Shown in pieces: positions 41,101 to 48,688 of a stretch of 64,000 bases of DNA. A program made the position numbers and the translations under genes. Numbering within the stretch: the stretch's first letter is position 1; every line of letters begins with the position of its first letter. The notes under the pieces were generated by a model that saw nothing but the letters and a program-made list of their open reading frames with translations, made no database searches and was not told the DNA's origin. The DNA comes from an uncultured Pseudomonadota bacterium (GTDB lineage: Bacteria; Myxococcota_A; UBA796; SXON01): NCBI GenBank assembly GCA_903900265.1, contig CAIUMM010000020.1, positions 1 to 64,000 on the forward strand. The letters are read 5' to 3'.

Positions 41101-42639
41101 GCCATCAAATCCATCCAAAGGCGCAAGGGGCTCGCTGAGATGAAGCGCGCGCGCAGCGTGGCGCTGGAACAAGCCGGAGTCGTCCCCATCCACCCGGTGT
41201 CCCCTGCGCTCGACGTGGATGACTCCCGCGACGGACGCACTCCGTCAGACTTTGCGCTCGAGTATGCGGCGGCTTGGGGTGTGCCGAGTATTGTTCAATC
41301 GGCCGCCGTGCTTCTGCGTCAGCAAGATTATCTGGCACAACTCGGTTCCGTCGACTATCGGATGGGCCAAATATACGATTACAATAGGACTCATTCTGAG
41401 TTTAATTGGGACCATCGGGCGCGCGCTCATGTAAATAGCTTCGACCCATTTATAGTTATGTCAGTTGCGATTATCTGGGGTTTGCTCGTGATGGAGGTGA
41501 GCCGTGGAGCCAGGGCGTGGGGTGAAAAAGCAGATGGTCCTCCTCCTTTACATACTTACTATCGTTGGGTTGTGGTTGGGGTGGTGGCCTTCTATTTTAA
41601 CTGGCATGGACGACCGAACGACTCCGGGTTGGGTGCGAGTCCAATGGTTGATGTCGATGGCGTAGCGAAGGAAGTGTGGGCCCAATTTTGGGCCCATTTT
41701 GAGAACTTCGCGGGCATGCTGGGCCCCCAGGGCATGGGACCCGCATTCTGGTGGGCGGCAGTCGCGGGCATAGCGCTGGTGGTTGGAGAATCCGTCGCTG
41801 CCACTGTCGTGATGTGGCGCTCATGGGACGGCGAGTCGCCGCTGGTTCGCTTCTTCTTGCGTGGCTTCAGTGTCCTGGGGATGGGGCTTGCGGCCAAGCT
41901 TTGGTATGGGACCATACTGGGCGGCTACGATCTGTGTGTAACGAATCCGATTCTTGGGGGTGGTTTGGGTGATGAGGCTGTCGCTGTCGGGGCTCTGCGG
42001 CCAGATTCTCCTGGTGGGATGTTGATAAGGTGCCTAATCGTGGGTGGCGGCTTGGGGGTCTTGCAGTTCGGGTGGCAGCTTGCTGTATTCGGGTTCCGGG
42101 GCTCCCCCCGTCGGCAAGCGGTGACCAGTGCGGCCTCAGTTGGCGCGGGACTGGCACAGTGGGCTTCAAGGTGGTTGTGGGCTGGACCTTTGTGTGTTGC
42201 AATGTTCGGTGCTCTGGCCTCCTGGTATTCTTGGGGCTGTGACCGCGTTGTGTGGGGTATGGTCTGCGATGTGCTGGGAGGCCTTCTCGTGTCGGGTCTT
42301 GTTTGGGGGGCTGTGTGGATATTGCTGATGTGTCTCGGCGGCTCGGTGATGGCCCTGATATGGGTCACTGAACGCGTGGGGAAACGAGTCGCCAGACCTG
42401 CGGCCGACACGTGGACTTCGGACGATTTTGTGACCCGTGAGCGCATCAGCGAGTGCTTTTCCGGCCTCGGGTCTCCGGCAGCCCTACGCTTCGTGAACGC
42501 GCTTCACGCGCATCATCTGGAAGCGGGCACCGCGCCGCAGGGCGACTGGCCGGGCGGCGCGGCACCCTTTCTGGATGCGGATCCCGCCAGCGTGCGCCTG
42601 GCGCAGCTTGAAGAGCGCTGGCGCGGCCTCGACCGATGA
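38167..42639 (+). CDS. NACHT-domain NTPase with multi-helix membrane C-terminus
   Basis: A 1490-residue STAND NTPase. The start is GTG 38167, with GGGAG 5 nt upstream. Residues 1-90 are helical and include a YTPL element that often precedes NACHT domains. The NACHT has Walker A GDPGGGKST (92-100) and Walker B VAFLFDSFDEI (176-186). Residues about 330-700 are a soluble linker (no canonical LRR, TPR or WD repeats seen). Membrane helices begin near 708 and 750; a soluble region spans about 780-1090, and about seven more helices fill 1093-1400. STAND ATPases with transmembrane effectors are known from antiphage defence; such a role is inferred here. The membrane half is visibly more A+T-rich than flanking DNA. 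Confidence 0.85.
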   Translation: MSSELVLSVRRAPLPHVSDAAAFDAELKDVARALEADLARLDVSESWNDSLYTPLNVDVEVVESDHTARRTEMDFAAACRRYLPTRSLLLLGDPGGGKSTCLRHLARQALREISQTGVLPLHVNLRQWSGSARAVDAGFQDGLLAFLRGYHAARVGPRVGAFLDAHLDGLIAAGRVAFLFDSFDEIPVLLDNDDASHPLAALSAQLDALMAMPGSPMILVASRYFRRPRTSPHRFLPVELKPFPDARLHDLFSARAGLSAEQVDTFLGRGGPWLKQARNPFIATLLFEHLARHGGAEPADLAALYEGYVVSRLVAAHGAEKADQIGSAAQRIAEAMLVGADGGLEGSVRTVQARLSDVDVSGAVQALHAVQVMRLSEDGDTFTFVHRRFNEYFLALRWRSTGVVPELSAIVADRKERDALVLYVEVAPEDERRRVLAWCLGFVADALRPGHWDRVAMGDEGRREVVVAQADEEGQTVCEVTIERHEHKIVVRCGTTQTRVVYSSDVETECLVQQEGSVPVGTPLLVTVPPECRWWREVPSSPDELPAVVRGSMDAVPSDPLVPVVRAVRFLDDAFGRHPERVPRRGQSLLISYFDSAVRMDVLSAKLAMDCIGVLPADAAGKRLARALRRWKHAPWVTDAALRAARFLRVVEDEALQQELRGWFDALPEDAFATMLPDLRRATRPGALFEFLAPQLQERVRWERHAHWARLASLLIMPASAVVWLFLSLRRKRLGGAATTDSLNPLARAVLWCSQGWTMFFVVLMALMPVLYWGFRGETDLPWIDRRVMRQADQAATARVVAQIVVPVPTFLKHLRAASEGRTEYARRMVDQWEELKVKPLLPTSNYEPSRAEIDAELAAHSHDVATDRWRYRMVNFDSMARANEALAALRTGDASAAYWNAAYEVHCGFGPAGVVEGDARICSDDLPALQKLKRGGLSQPFLVPVTPNLAFVHVVLLDDHVAPRTAATDDAPFDEADAIKSIQRRKGLAEMKRARSVALEQAGVVPIHPVSPALDVDDSRDGRTPSDFALEYAAAWGVPSIVQSAAVLLRQQDYLAQLGSVDYRMGQIYDYNRTHSEFNWDHRARAHVNSFDPFIVMSVAIIWGLLVMEVSRGARAWGEKADGPPPLHTYYRWVVVGVVAFYFNWHGRPNDSGLGASPMVDVDGVAKEVWAQFWAHFENFAGMLGPQGMGPAFWWAAVAGIALVVGESVAATVVMWRSWDGESPLVRFFLRGFSVLGMGLAAKLWYGTILGGYDLCVTNPILGGGLGDEAVAVGALRPDSPGGMLIRCLIVGGGLGVLQFGWQLAVFGFRGSPRRQAVTSAASVGAGLAQWASRWLWAGPLCVAMFGALASWYSWGCDRVVWGMVCDVLGGLLVSGLVWGAVWILLMCLGGSVMALIWVTERVGKRVARPAADTWTSDDFVTRERISECFSGLGSPAALRFVNALHAHHLEAGTAPQGDWPGGAAPFLDADPASVRLAQLEERWRGLDR

Positions 42640-43087
42640 CCGCTGCCCGCTCTCCGCGCTCCCGTCGCCTCGGCCCGCTCCCCATCATGGTCCGAAGCGC
42701 CCCCTCCGCCCCGTCCCCGGCATAAAGTTCCAATGCCGCTCACGCGTCCGTCCACCCCGCGGGCGGTATTTCTACGATCGCTCCGCACCGCCTTTAAAGT
42801 TGTTCGGCATGTGAAGCGCACGTCGTACCGTGCTCCCGCTGTGGTCACGGGCAGCGATACTGCGAGATCTGCGCGTCCATCGTTCGAAAGCCTGCGATCA
42901 AGCCGGCACGTTCGGCGCATCGAGCGAAGGCGGAAGGGAGACAAAACCACACGCACGGTGAGCGACGGCGTTGCCGGCGTCGCGCGGGATTGCTGGCTCC
43001 TGTGGCGTGGCCTATCGCTAACCGTCCACACCACTGCGCTGCGTCACCCTAACGTAAACCCCCGAAGACCCCAAAATACGATACTAG
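42640..43087. other. Gene-poor stretch downstream of the NACHT gene
   Basis: 448 bp between the NACHT stop and the 3' end of the Ser/Thr kinase. It is the only gap above 300 bp in the window. Several overlapping frames are open on both strands but have no domain, good start or codon pattern. It contains the Cys-rich frame without a start codon described separately. No terminator, tRNA or clear inverted repeat was seen. Confidence 0.6.
42798..43052 (+). pseudogene. Possible remnant of a small Cys/Arg-rich (transposon-associated) ORF
   Basis: A frame from 42798 to TAA at 43052 that has no start codon before its Cys-rich core. The core has CSRCGHGQRYC (two CxxC-type pairs with GQRYC), then EGRQNHTHGERRCRRRAG. 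The combination of xxRCxxGQRYC, then a GR-x-H step and a terminal run of Arg resembles a small zinc-finger ORF that I know from near IS66-type elements in proteobacteria. The stop codon before it (42795-42797) and the absent start suggest a decayed copy. The match is from pattern memory only. Confidence 0.28.
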
Positions 43088-45022
43088 CTACAGCCCGCCA
43101 ACCATCGACGCCATCGTCCCAAACCGAACCATCTGGCTGCTCGTACACTCCGCACAGCTATCCGCCATGACAATGTCGGGAATGCCGTCACCATCGAGCT
43201 GAGCTAGCACCCCGGAGGACAGCATGGCACCGGGCGGCGTCGCTGCGCACGCGACCTCACCGGCGCTCCGGGGCAGCCTGATGACGCGCCCATCGGCGAG
43301 CTGACCGTACAATTCATCGCCCACAGGCAACGCCAGATCTGCGGCGAACGCGCCGGTGAGGGTCGGCCAGTCCACCACATGTTGTTCGCGCACCGTCAGG
43401 TTCCGATCCAGCCGAATCAACGACTGCGCAGTGCCGTACAGCGCCACCCAAATGGCGTCCCCATCCACAGCCACAGCGCCCTGCACGAGCAGCGGCACAT
43501 TCAACAACGTGCGGTGCGGAGGCCAGCGCAGGTCAGCGGTGACCGGTCGCGCCAGCAGCTGTCCCCCTGCTAAGAACAGCGCAGTGGCGCCATCCTGCAC
43601 GACAACGATCGACGTATTGCGCGGCCCCGGCCCCTGCATCACGCGGTTGGCTTCGGAGAATCGTCGTCCCCCGAGTCCCCGCACCACCGCAAACGCTGCG
43701 TCGTCCGAGAGCGGCGCGACAAGGTCGAGGTGCCCGTCCCCATCAACGTCGTGCACCACCGGCGCGACCCCGCTCCTGCCGACGGGAATGTCCTGCCGCG
43801 CATCCCGCGCAAACGGCCCCCACCACACCGTCACGCTCTCGTCGAGCTGGTTCATGAAGATCGCGTCCATCACGCCGTCGCCGTCGAGATCCGCGGTGGT
43901 GGCGGCCAGGGTCTCCCGCGGTCCAGGCGCGGTGGGACCGGCAAAGCTGCGTGCGGACACATCACACCAGGGAAGTTCCGATCCGTCTGGGGCGGCGCTA
44001 CCCGACGGCGCAGCGGCACCCGAAGGCGTAGTGCGCGCGACGAGCACCGTCGCCGCGGTCACCGCCGCCAGCGAAGTGACCCCGGCGAACCCGAACACCG
44101 CCCAGCCCCGCAGCGCTGCCCAACGGTCCGCGAGGCGAGGTGTAGCCACAAACGAGGGAGGAGCGTCGCGGGGTGCAAGCGCAGCCTCGGCCCCGCCCAA
44201 GAACCCGGAGGCAACGACCGGCGCGTCCAACACGGCCAGCGCGAGCACCTCGCCAAAAGCCTCGACCTTATGAAAACGCTCCTCGGGCCGGAACGCCAGC
44301 GCGCGGGACAGCGCCCCCGCGATAGCGTCGGGAACGCCCACCAGAAGACGCGCGCGATGCTCGGCTACGTGCAGATCCGACACTGGCACGCCCCGGATCA
44401 TCCACATTAGCGTGGCGGCCAGACCGTAGACGTCGCTGGCAGGCCCGACGCTGCGCGGATCGAGGCGCTGCTCGGGCGCCATGAAGGCCCAACTGCCGAG
44501 CGCAACACCCGTGCGCGTCAGGTCGTCGAGGGAGCGGAGCTGGGCGATGCCAAAATCCCCCAGCTTCAGCCCTCCGTCTGCGTCGCGCAGCAGGTTGGCA
44601 GGCTTGATGTCTCGATGAATGACGCCCGAGCGGTGCGCCAGCGCCACGCCGTCGATGACACCGAGCATGCTCCGAACCGCTCGCACGGGATCCACCGCAC
44701 CGCTCCACTGGATGGCGTCTTCGACCGTGCCCCCGGTCAGCAGCTCCATGACCAACCATGCCAGCACGGCACCATCCGGCGTACGATCCTCGCCCACGTC
44801 CATCACCGTCACGAGATGCGGATGCGACAGCATCGCCATCGTGCGCGCCTCCGCCTCAAATCGGGCCCGCACCGCAGGATCGCCTACGACCTCGGGCCGC
44901 AGCACCTTGAGCGCACGCCGCACTCCGAGTCGGGTGTCCTCGACCTCGTACACCTCCGAGAACGCACCGGCTCCGAGCGGCGCGATCACGCGGTAGCGGC
45001 CTTGTCCAAAGATGTCCGCCAT
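43088..45022 (-). CDS. Hanks-type Ser/Thr kinase with membrane helix and FG-GAP repeats
   Basis: A 644-residue receptor-like kinase. The kinase domain (1-275) has LGAGAFSEVY, ATP-binding Lys39 (RRALKVL), catalytic HRDIKPANLL (136-145), DFG (156-158) and APEQ. A membrane helix follows (GWAVFGFAGVTSLAAVTAATVLVA, about 308-331). The extracytoplasmic part has FG-GAP/VCBS-like units (TTADLDGDGVMDAIFM, VHDVDGDGHLDLVAP and a final LDGDGIPDIVMAD), predicting a calcium-binding beta-propeller sensor. The start at ATG 45022 is usual for the family; ATG 45034, right after GGAGGGAT, is an alternative. It diverges from the amidohydrolase gene 55 bp away. Confidence 0.9.
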   Translation of the reverse strand: MADIFGQGRYRVIAPLGAGAFSEVYEVEDTRLGVRRALKVLRPEVVGDPAVRARFEAEARTMAMLSHPHLVTVMDVGEDRTPDGAVLAWLVMELLTGGTVEDAIQWSGAVDPVRAVRSMLGVIDGVALAHRSGVIHRDIKPANLLRDADGGLKLGDFGIAQLRSLDDLTRTGVALGSWAFMAPEQRLDPRSVGPASDVYGLAATLMWMIRGVPVSDLHVAEHRARLLVGVPDAIAGALSRALAFRPEERFHKVEAFGEVLALAVLDAPVVASGFLGGAEAALAPRDAPPSFVATPRLADRWAALRGWAVFGFAGVTSLAAVTAATVLVARTTPSGAAAPSGSAAPDGSELPWCDVSARSFAGPTAPGPRETLAATTADLDGDGVMDAIFMNQLDESVTVWWGPFARDARQDIPVGRSGVAPVVHDVDGDGHLDLVAPLSDDAAFAVVRGLGGRRFSEANRVMQGPGPRNTSIVVVQDGATALFLAGGQLLARPVTADLRWPPHRTLLNVPLLVQGAVAVDGDAIWVALYGTAQSLIRLDRNLTVREQHVVDWPTLTGAFAADLALPVGDELYGQLADGRVIRLPRSAGEVACAATPPGAMLSSGVLAQLDGDGIPDIVMADSCAECTSSQMVRFGTMASMVGGL

Positions 45023-45077
45023 GAGCGGCCACATATCCCTCCGCAGCAAAAGGTACAGGATCGACTACACTCCCCCC

Positions 45078-46931
45078 ATGTGGCTCCTCCTCGCCTGCAC
45101 CGCCCTGCCCCCGCCCGGAATCCCCGACACCGGAATCCCCGACACCGGAATCCCCGACACAGGCATCCCCGACACAGGAACCCCCGACACCCCGCTCCCC
45201 AACGGCCTCACCGTGCTCGACCACGTCGCGATCGTCGACGCCGACGGGCGCAGGGACAACCGTGCGGTATTGCTGCTCGATGGGCGTATTGAGCGGGTCA
45301 CCGACAGCGGCGCCGCTTGGCCCGCAGACGCGGATGTCATCGACGCGACCGGCCTGACGGTGATCCCCGGGCTGGTCGACAGTCACGTGCACCTCGCGAC
45401 CGCCGGGACCACCGAGCCCGTAGGCGACATGCTCGAGGTCAACCTCCGGGCGACGCTCGCCGCTGGGATCACCGAAGTGGTCGATCTGGGAGGCCCGGTC
45501 TCGCTGTTCGCGCTCCGGGACGCCATCGATCGCGGCGACGCCATCGGCCCGCGCATCCACGCCGCCGGACCGTTCCTCACCGAAGTGGGCAGCCATCCCT
45601 GCGAGACTTTTCCCGACCCCACCTTGTGCACCTTCGTCGATGCTTCCGACGCGGCGTCCGTCGCTGCGACGCGGGTGGCGGAGGGTGCGGACCTGCTCAA
45701 GGTCGCGCTCGCCGATGCCGCGTTCACGCCGTGGGGAGCGACGCCCCGGCTGGACCTGGACTCCCTCGATGCGATCGCCGCCGCTGGCTTGCCGGTGTGG
45801 GCGCATGTCGACGCCGATGACGACGTGGTCGATGCCGTAGAGCACGGCGTCTCCGTGCTCGCCCACCCCGCTTTTGCCGCGCCGATGGGGCCGGACGCTG
45901 TGGCCGCCGCGGTGCGCGCCGATGCGATCACCTCCACCGTCTCTGCGTTCGCCAACGTCGGCAAGCTGAGCGGCCTCGTCGCGCCCGATCCGGCGATCCA
46001 AGCCAACTGGGACGCCGTCGCCGCCGATCCCGGTCTGCTGCTGCCCGGTTTTGTAGCAGCCAACGCAACGTGGGACGCGAACGTGCGCGCCAACCTACGC
46101 ACCCTGCACGCCGAAGGCGCACGCGTACTCCCCGGGAGTGACGCCGGTTATTACTTCGTCCCTCACGGCACCGGCCTGTTAGACGAGCTCGACGCGATGG
46201 TCACGCTCGGATGGACGCCGCTTGAAGCGCTCACCGCGGCGACGGTCGACGCCCACGCGGTGCTCGGCGAAGACGGCGGCCGCATCGAAGCGGGCGCGAC
46301 CGCTGACCTCGTGCTGATCACCGGCGATCCGAGCACCGATCTCGCCGCGCTCCGTCACGTCCACAGCGTGTACCTGCGCGGCGTGCGCTGGGATCCGCTC
46401 GCGGACTTGGTCCCCGGCGTGCTCGAGACCGTCTGCCTCGACGCCAGTGACTGCGCGCCCGACGAAGCCTGCGACGCCCTACTGCACGCATGCAACCTCG
46501 CTTGTGACGCGCCTTACGACAGTGACGACACCCGCGACGATAGCGGCGACAGCACCCGCGACCACGCCTGCGGCGCCGACGCGTGGTGCATGCCCGAGGA
46601 CGGCACAGTCACCGATCCCGACGGCGTCTGCCACGAAGAAACCCCCTGCGATCTCTACAATCAGGACTGCACGCCCGAGGCCTATGGGCTCGCTTGCGTC
46701 CCGTATGACACCGACACCAACGCCTGTTGGTACGGCGGGGCACGGGCGGCAGGCCAGACCTGCTCCTGGGACGGCGCCGGCCTCGCGTGCGCTCCCGGCT
46801 TGTTCTGCTCACACATCGACGCCCACTGCTACACGCTTTGCGACCCCGAAGCTCCCGATTCCTGCACGACCGGCAGATGTCGGCAGCAGTTCAGCGCCGA
46901 GGGCGCGCCGTGGTTTGGGCTGTGCTACTGA
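45078..46931 (+). CDS. Secreted amidohydrolase lipoprotein with Cys-rich tail
   Basis: A 617-residue protein. It begins MWLLLAC, a very short lipoprotein signal, then a GIPDT repeat spacer. The amidohydrolase domain has the metal-binding GLVDSHVHL, a second-site LAHP and an Asp in GSDAGYYF (imidazolonepropionase-like branch). The C-terminal 160 residues hold about 18 Cys in short disulfide-like units (CAPDEACDALLHACNLACDA, CTPEAYGLACVPYD) separated by a DSDDTRDDSGD stretch. Such Cys-rich tails are frequent in surface proteins of Myxococcota. The substrate is unknown; a cyclic amide or dipeptide is plausible. Confidence 0.82.
   Translation: MWLLLACTALPPPGIPDTGIPDTGIPDTGIPDTGTPDTPLPNGLTVLDHVAIVDADGRRDNRAVLLLDGRIERVTDSGAAWPADADVIDATGLTVIPGLVDSHVHLATAGTTEPVGDMLEVNLRATLAAGITEVVDLGGPVSLFALRDAIDRGDAIGPRIHAAGPFLTEVGSHPCETFPDPTLCTFVDASDAASVAATRVAEGADLLKVALADAAFTPWGATPRLDLDSLDAIAAAGLPVWAHVDADDDVVDAVEHGVSVLAHPAFAAPMGPDAVAAAVRADAITSTVSAFANVGKLSGLVAPDPAIQANWDAVAADPGLLLPGFVAANATWDANVRANLRTLHAEGARVLPGSDAGYYFVPHGTGLLDELDAMVTLGWTPLEALTAATVDAHAVLGEDGGRIEAGATADLVLITGDPSTDLAALRHVHSVYLRGVRWDPLADLVPGVLETVCLDASDCAPDEACDALLHACNLACDAPYDSDDTRDDSGDSTRDHACGADAWCMPEDGTVTDPDGVCHEETPCDLYNQDCTPEAYGLACVPYDTDTNACWYGGARAAGQTCSWDGAGLACAPGLFCSHIDAHCYTLCDPEAPDSCTTGRCRQQFSAEGAPWFGLCY
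45117..45191 (+). repeat. 15-bp tandem repeat, five copies, in frame
   Basis: Five copies of GGAATCCCCGACACC (45117-45131, 45132-45146, 45147-45161, 45162-45176, 45177-45191). The first two are identical and the others carry one or two substitutions. The unit encodes Gly-Ile-Pro-Asp-Thr (last copy Gly-Thr-Pro-Asp-Thr) in the spacer between the lipid anchor and the amidohydrolase domain. A slippage-prone length-variable linker. Confidence 0.93.
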
Positions 46932-46972
46932 CTGTCGGATGAAGCCGGTGGCGACCCGGCCCGCAAATACGC

Positions 46973-46978
46973 TATAGT
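46973..46978 (+). promoter_or_regulatory. Candidate -10 box
   Basis: TATAGT lies 18 bp before the ATG of the beta-rich protein at 46997 within a 65-bp gap. No convincing -35 hexamer is seen 16-18 bp upstream. A TATAGG at 1188-1193 before the flavoprotein gene is similar. Weak support. Confidence 0.25.
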
Positions 46979-46996
46979 CGCCAAGCGAGTACCCCC

Positions 46997-48688
46997 ATGG
47001 CCGATCAGGAACTGCAAAGACCGTCCGCTCCGGCCCCCGCTCAGGAAGGCCCCAGCGTCTCGACCGGCCCCGCGGTCAGCCAACCCCACGGCAATGACGC
47101 GGCGCAGGCGAACCTGACGTCCGCCGCCGGGCCAGGTCAGGACCCCGCGACCGCAGGCGACGCCGGCCTCGCCAACTATGAAGCGGCGTTAGGGGAATTC
47201 CTCGGCGGACCGCTCTATAAAGCCCTCGCGGACCAGCTCAGCTACTCCGCGCTGTCGGCAGACGCGCACAAGGGCGCGGAAGCCGCGCTCGACGGCCTGT
47301 TAGGCGCGTTCGGCGACATCGACGGCGTCACCGCCGATCCCAAGGCCCTCGACGCGCTGGGCACGCTGCTCAAAGACAAGCTGGATCCGGTCGTCGACAA
47401 ATGGATGGAGAAGCACGGGAAAGGCCTCTCCAGCGCGCTGACCGGCTGGGTAGGCGCTCACCCGCGCACCATCGTGCTCACCGCGCTGCTAGCGGCGGCG
47501 GGCGCGGTGCTCGCCAACCTGACGATCCCGAAGATAAAGCAGAAGTTCAACCTCGGTAAAGGCCTCTCTACCGAGATCGAAGCCAAGCTCGGTCGCATCC
47601 GGGCGCTCTCCCTGCAGAGCGTGCGCGCCAAGCTGAGCTACGAGAGCGGTCCCCTGCTCGCCGCGGTCAGCGCTACGCACGACGAGACGGGCGACGCCGC
47701 AACCGCCAGCGTCGGCTACAAAGGCGAAGGCAAGAGTGTCAACGCCGACGCCACCTTCGACGGCAAGGGACTGAAGCTCATCGGGTTGAAGGGCGTCGTC
47801 GACACCGGCATCGGCCAGCTCTCAGGCTCGGTTTCGAACAGCCGAGACGCAGGCACGATCGCTGGTGTGAGCTTGCAGTCCGTCGACGGAAACACGACCA
47901 ACACTCAGGATTATCGCTACGACGCGACCTCCGGCGCGTTCACTGTCGGGATCGGCAGCATCTACAAAGACAGCGGGCTGACCGTCGAGCGCAAAACCAG
48001 CATGGGCTCCGACGGATCCAGCGCGTTCTCCCAGTCGATGTCGGGCTCCCAGACCAGCGGCGGCGCTACGACCAGCGCATCCTTGGGCTTCTCGCACGAG
48101 AGCAAAAAGACCCCGTTCGGCATGACGGACGTCGACAAAGCGACGTTGGGTTTCAGCTACTCGCGCGCCGACCTCGTCGCGAAGCTCGATGCTGCGCTCG
48201 CTTCGGACGGATCGAGCTCGCTCAGCGGCTCGGTCAAAAAGACCAGCGGCGAGCAGTCCTTCGGCGCGGATTTGAGCTTCCACGGCGACACCAAGCTGTT
48301 CGAGGTCGGCGGCTTCTACGGCTTCAAGAGCGAGCGTGAGTTCAAGACGTTCCTGCTCGATTACCGCTACAAGTCGGGCATCGACCAGAACCGCTTTGGG
48401 GTTTTGGTGGAGCAGGAGCTCAAAGGCACCTACCTACGCTGGCAGTCGGGGCTGACCTGGGGCGGCGTGGACAGCGCCAAGCTCGACTCCACGGTGCAAG
48501 GCGCCCGCTTTGTCGACGACAACACGGCGATCATCGCCGGCGCCCACTACACCAAGGACTTTGGGACCGGGCAGAACAAGCTCAACCCGCAGGTCGGCGT
48601 GCAGTACAAGGGCATCCCGGTGATCGCCGAGTACGACACCCAAAAGCGCGGCTTGACCCTGTCGATCACCATCCCCTTCGGGCGCTGA
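46997..48688 (+). CDS. Beta-repeat protein with no signal peptide (possible barrel or pore)
   Basis: A 563-residue protein without a signal peptide. Residues 1-60 are Pro/Ala/Gln-rich. Residues 60-200 are helical and contain one hydrophobic helix (RTIVLTALLAAAGAVLANLTI, about 157-177). From about residue 210 to the end, alternating polar and hydrophobic strands repeat every 18-25 residues (ASVGYKGEGKSVNADATFDG, SGGATTSASLGFSHES, FGADLSFHGDTKLFEVGGFY). The chain ends ITIPFGR, with an aromatic near the C-terminus. The pattern recalls outer-membrane barrels, but export would need a non-Sec route. A pore-forming effector or cell-surface fibre are options; no family recognised. Confidence 0.65.
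   Translation: MADQELQRPSAPAPAQEGPSVSTGPAVSQPHGNDAAQANLTSAAGPGQDPATAGDAGLANYEAALGEFLGGPLYKALADQLSYSALSADAHKGAEAALDGLLGAFGDIDGVTADPKALDALGTLLKDKLDPVVDKWMEKHGKGLSSALTGWVGAHPRTIVLTALLAAAGAVLANLTIPKIKQKFNLGKGLSTEIEAKLGRIRALSLQSVRAKLSYESGPLLAAVSATHDETGDAATASVGYKGEGKSVNADATFDGKGLKLIGLKGVVDTGIGQLSGSVSNSRDAGTIAGVSLQSVDGNTTNTQDYRYDATSGAFTVGIGSIYKDSGLTVERKTSMGSDGSSAFSQSMSGSQTSGGATTSASLGFSHESKKTPFGMTDVDKATLGFSYSRADLVAKLDAALASDGSSSLSGSVKKTSGEQSFGADLSFHGDTKLFEVGGFYGFKSEREFKTFLLDYRYKSGIDQNRFGVLVEQELKGTYLRWQSGLTWGGVDSAKLDSTVQGARFVDDNTAIIAGAHYTKDFGTGQNKLNPQVGVQYKGIPVIAEYDTQKRGLTLSITIPFGR

Noticed and set aside
42733-43170. 145-residue frame after the NACHT gene
   Set aside because: No ribosome site or domain, and it runs into the kinase gene on the other strand.
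45117-45191. Short repeats that might be read as a CRISPR array
   Set aside because: Direct 15-bp repeats without spacers and inside a reading frame; the 51-bp repeats at 8-160 are rejected for the same reason.
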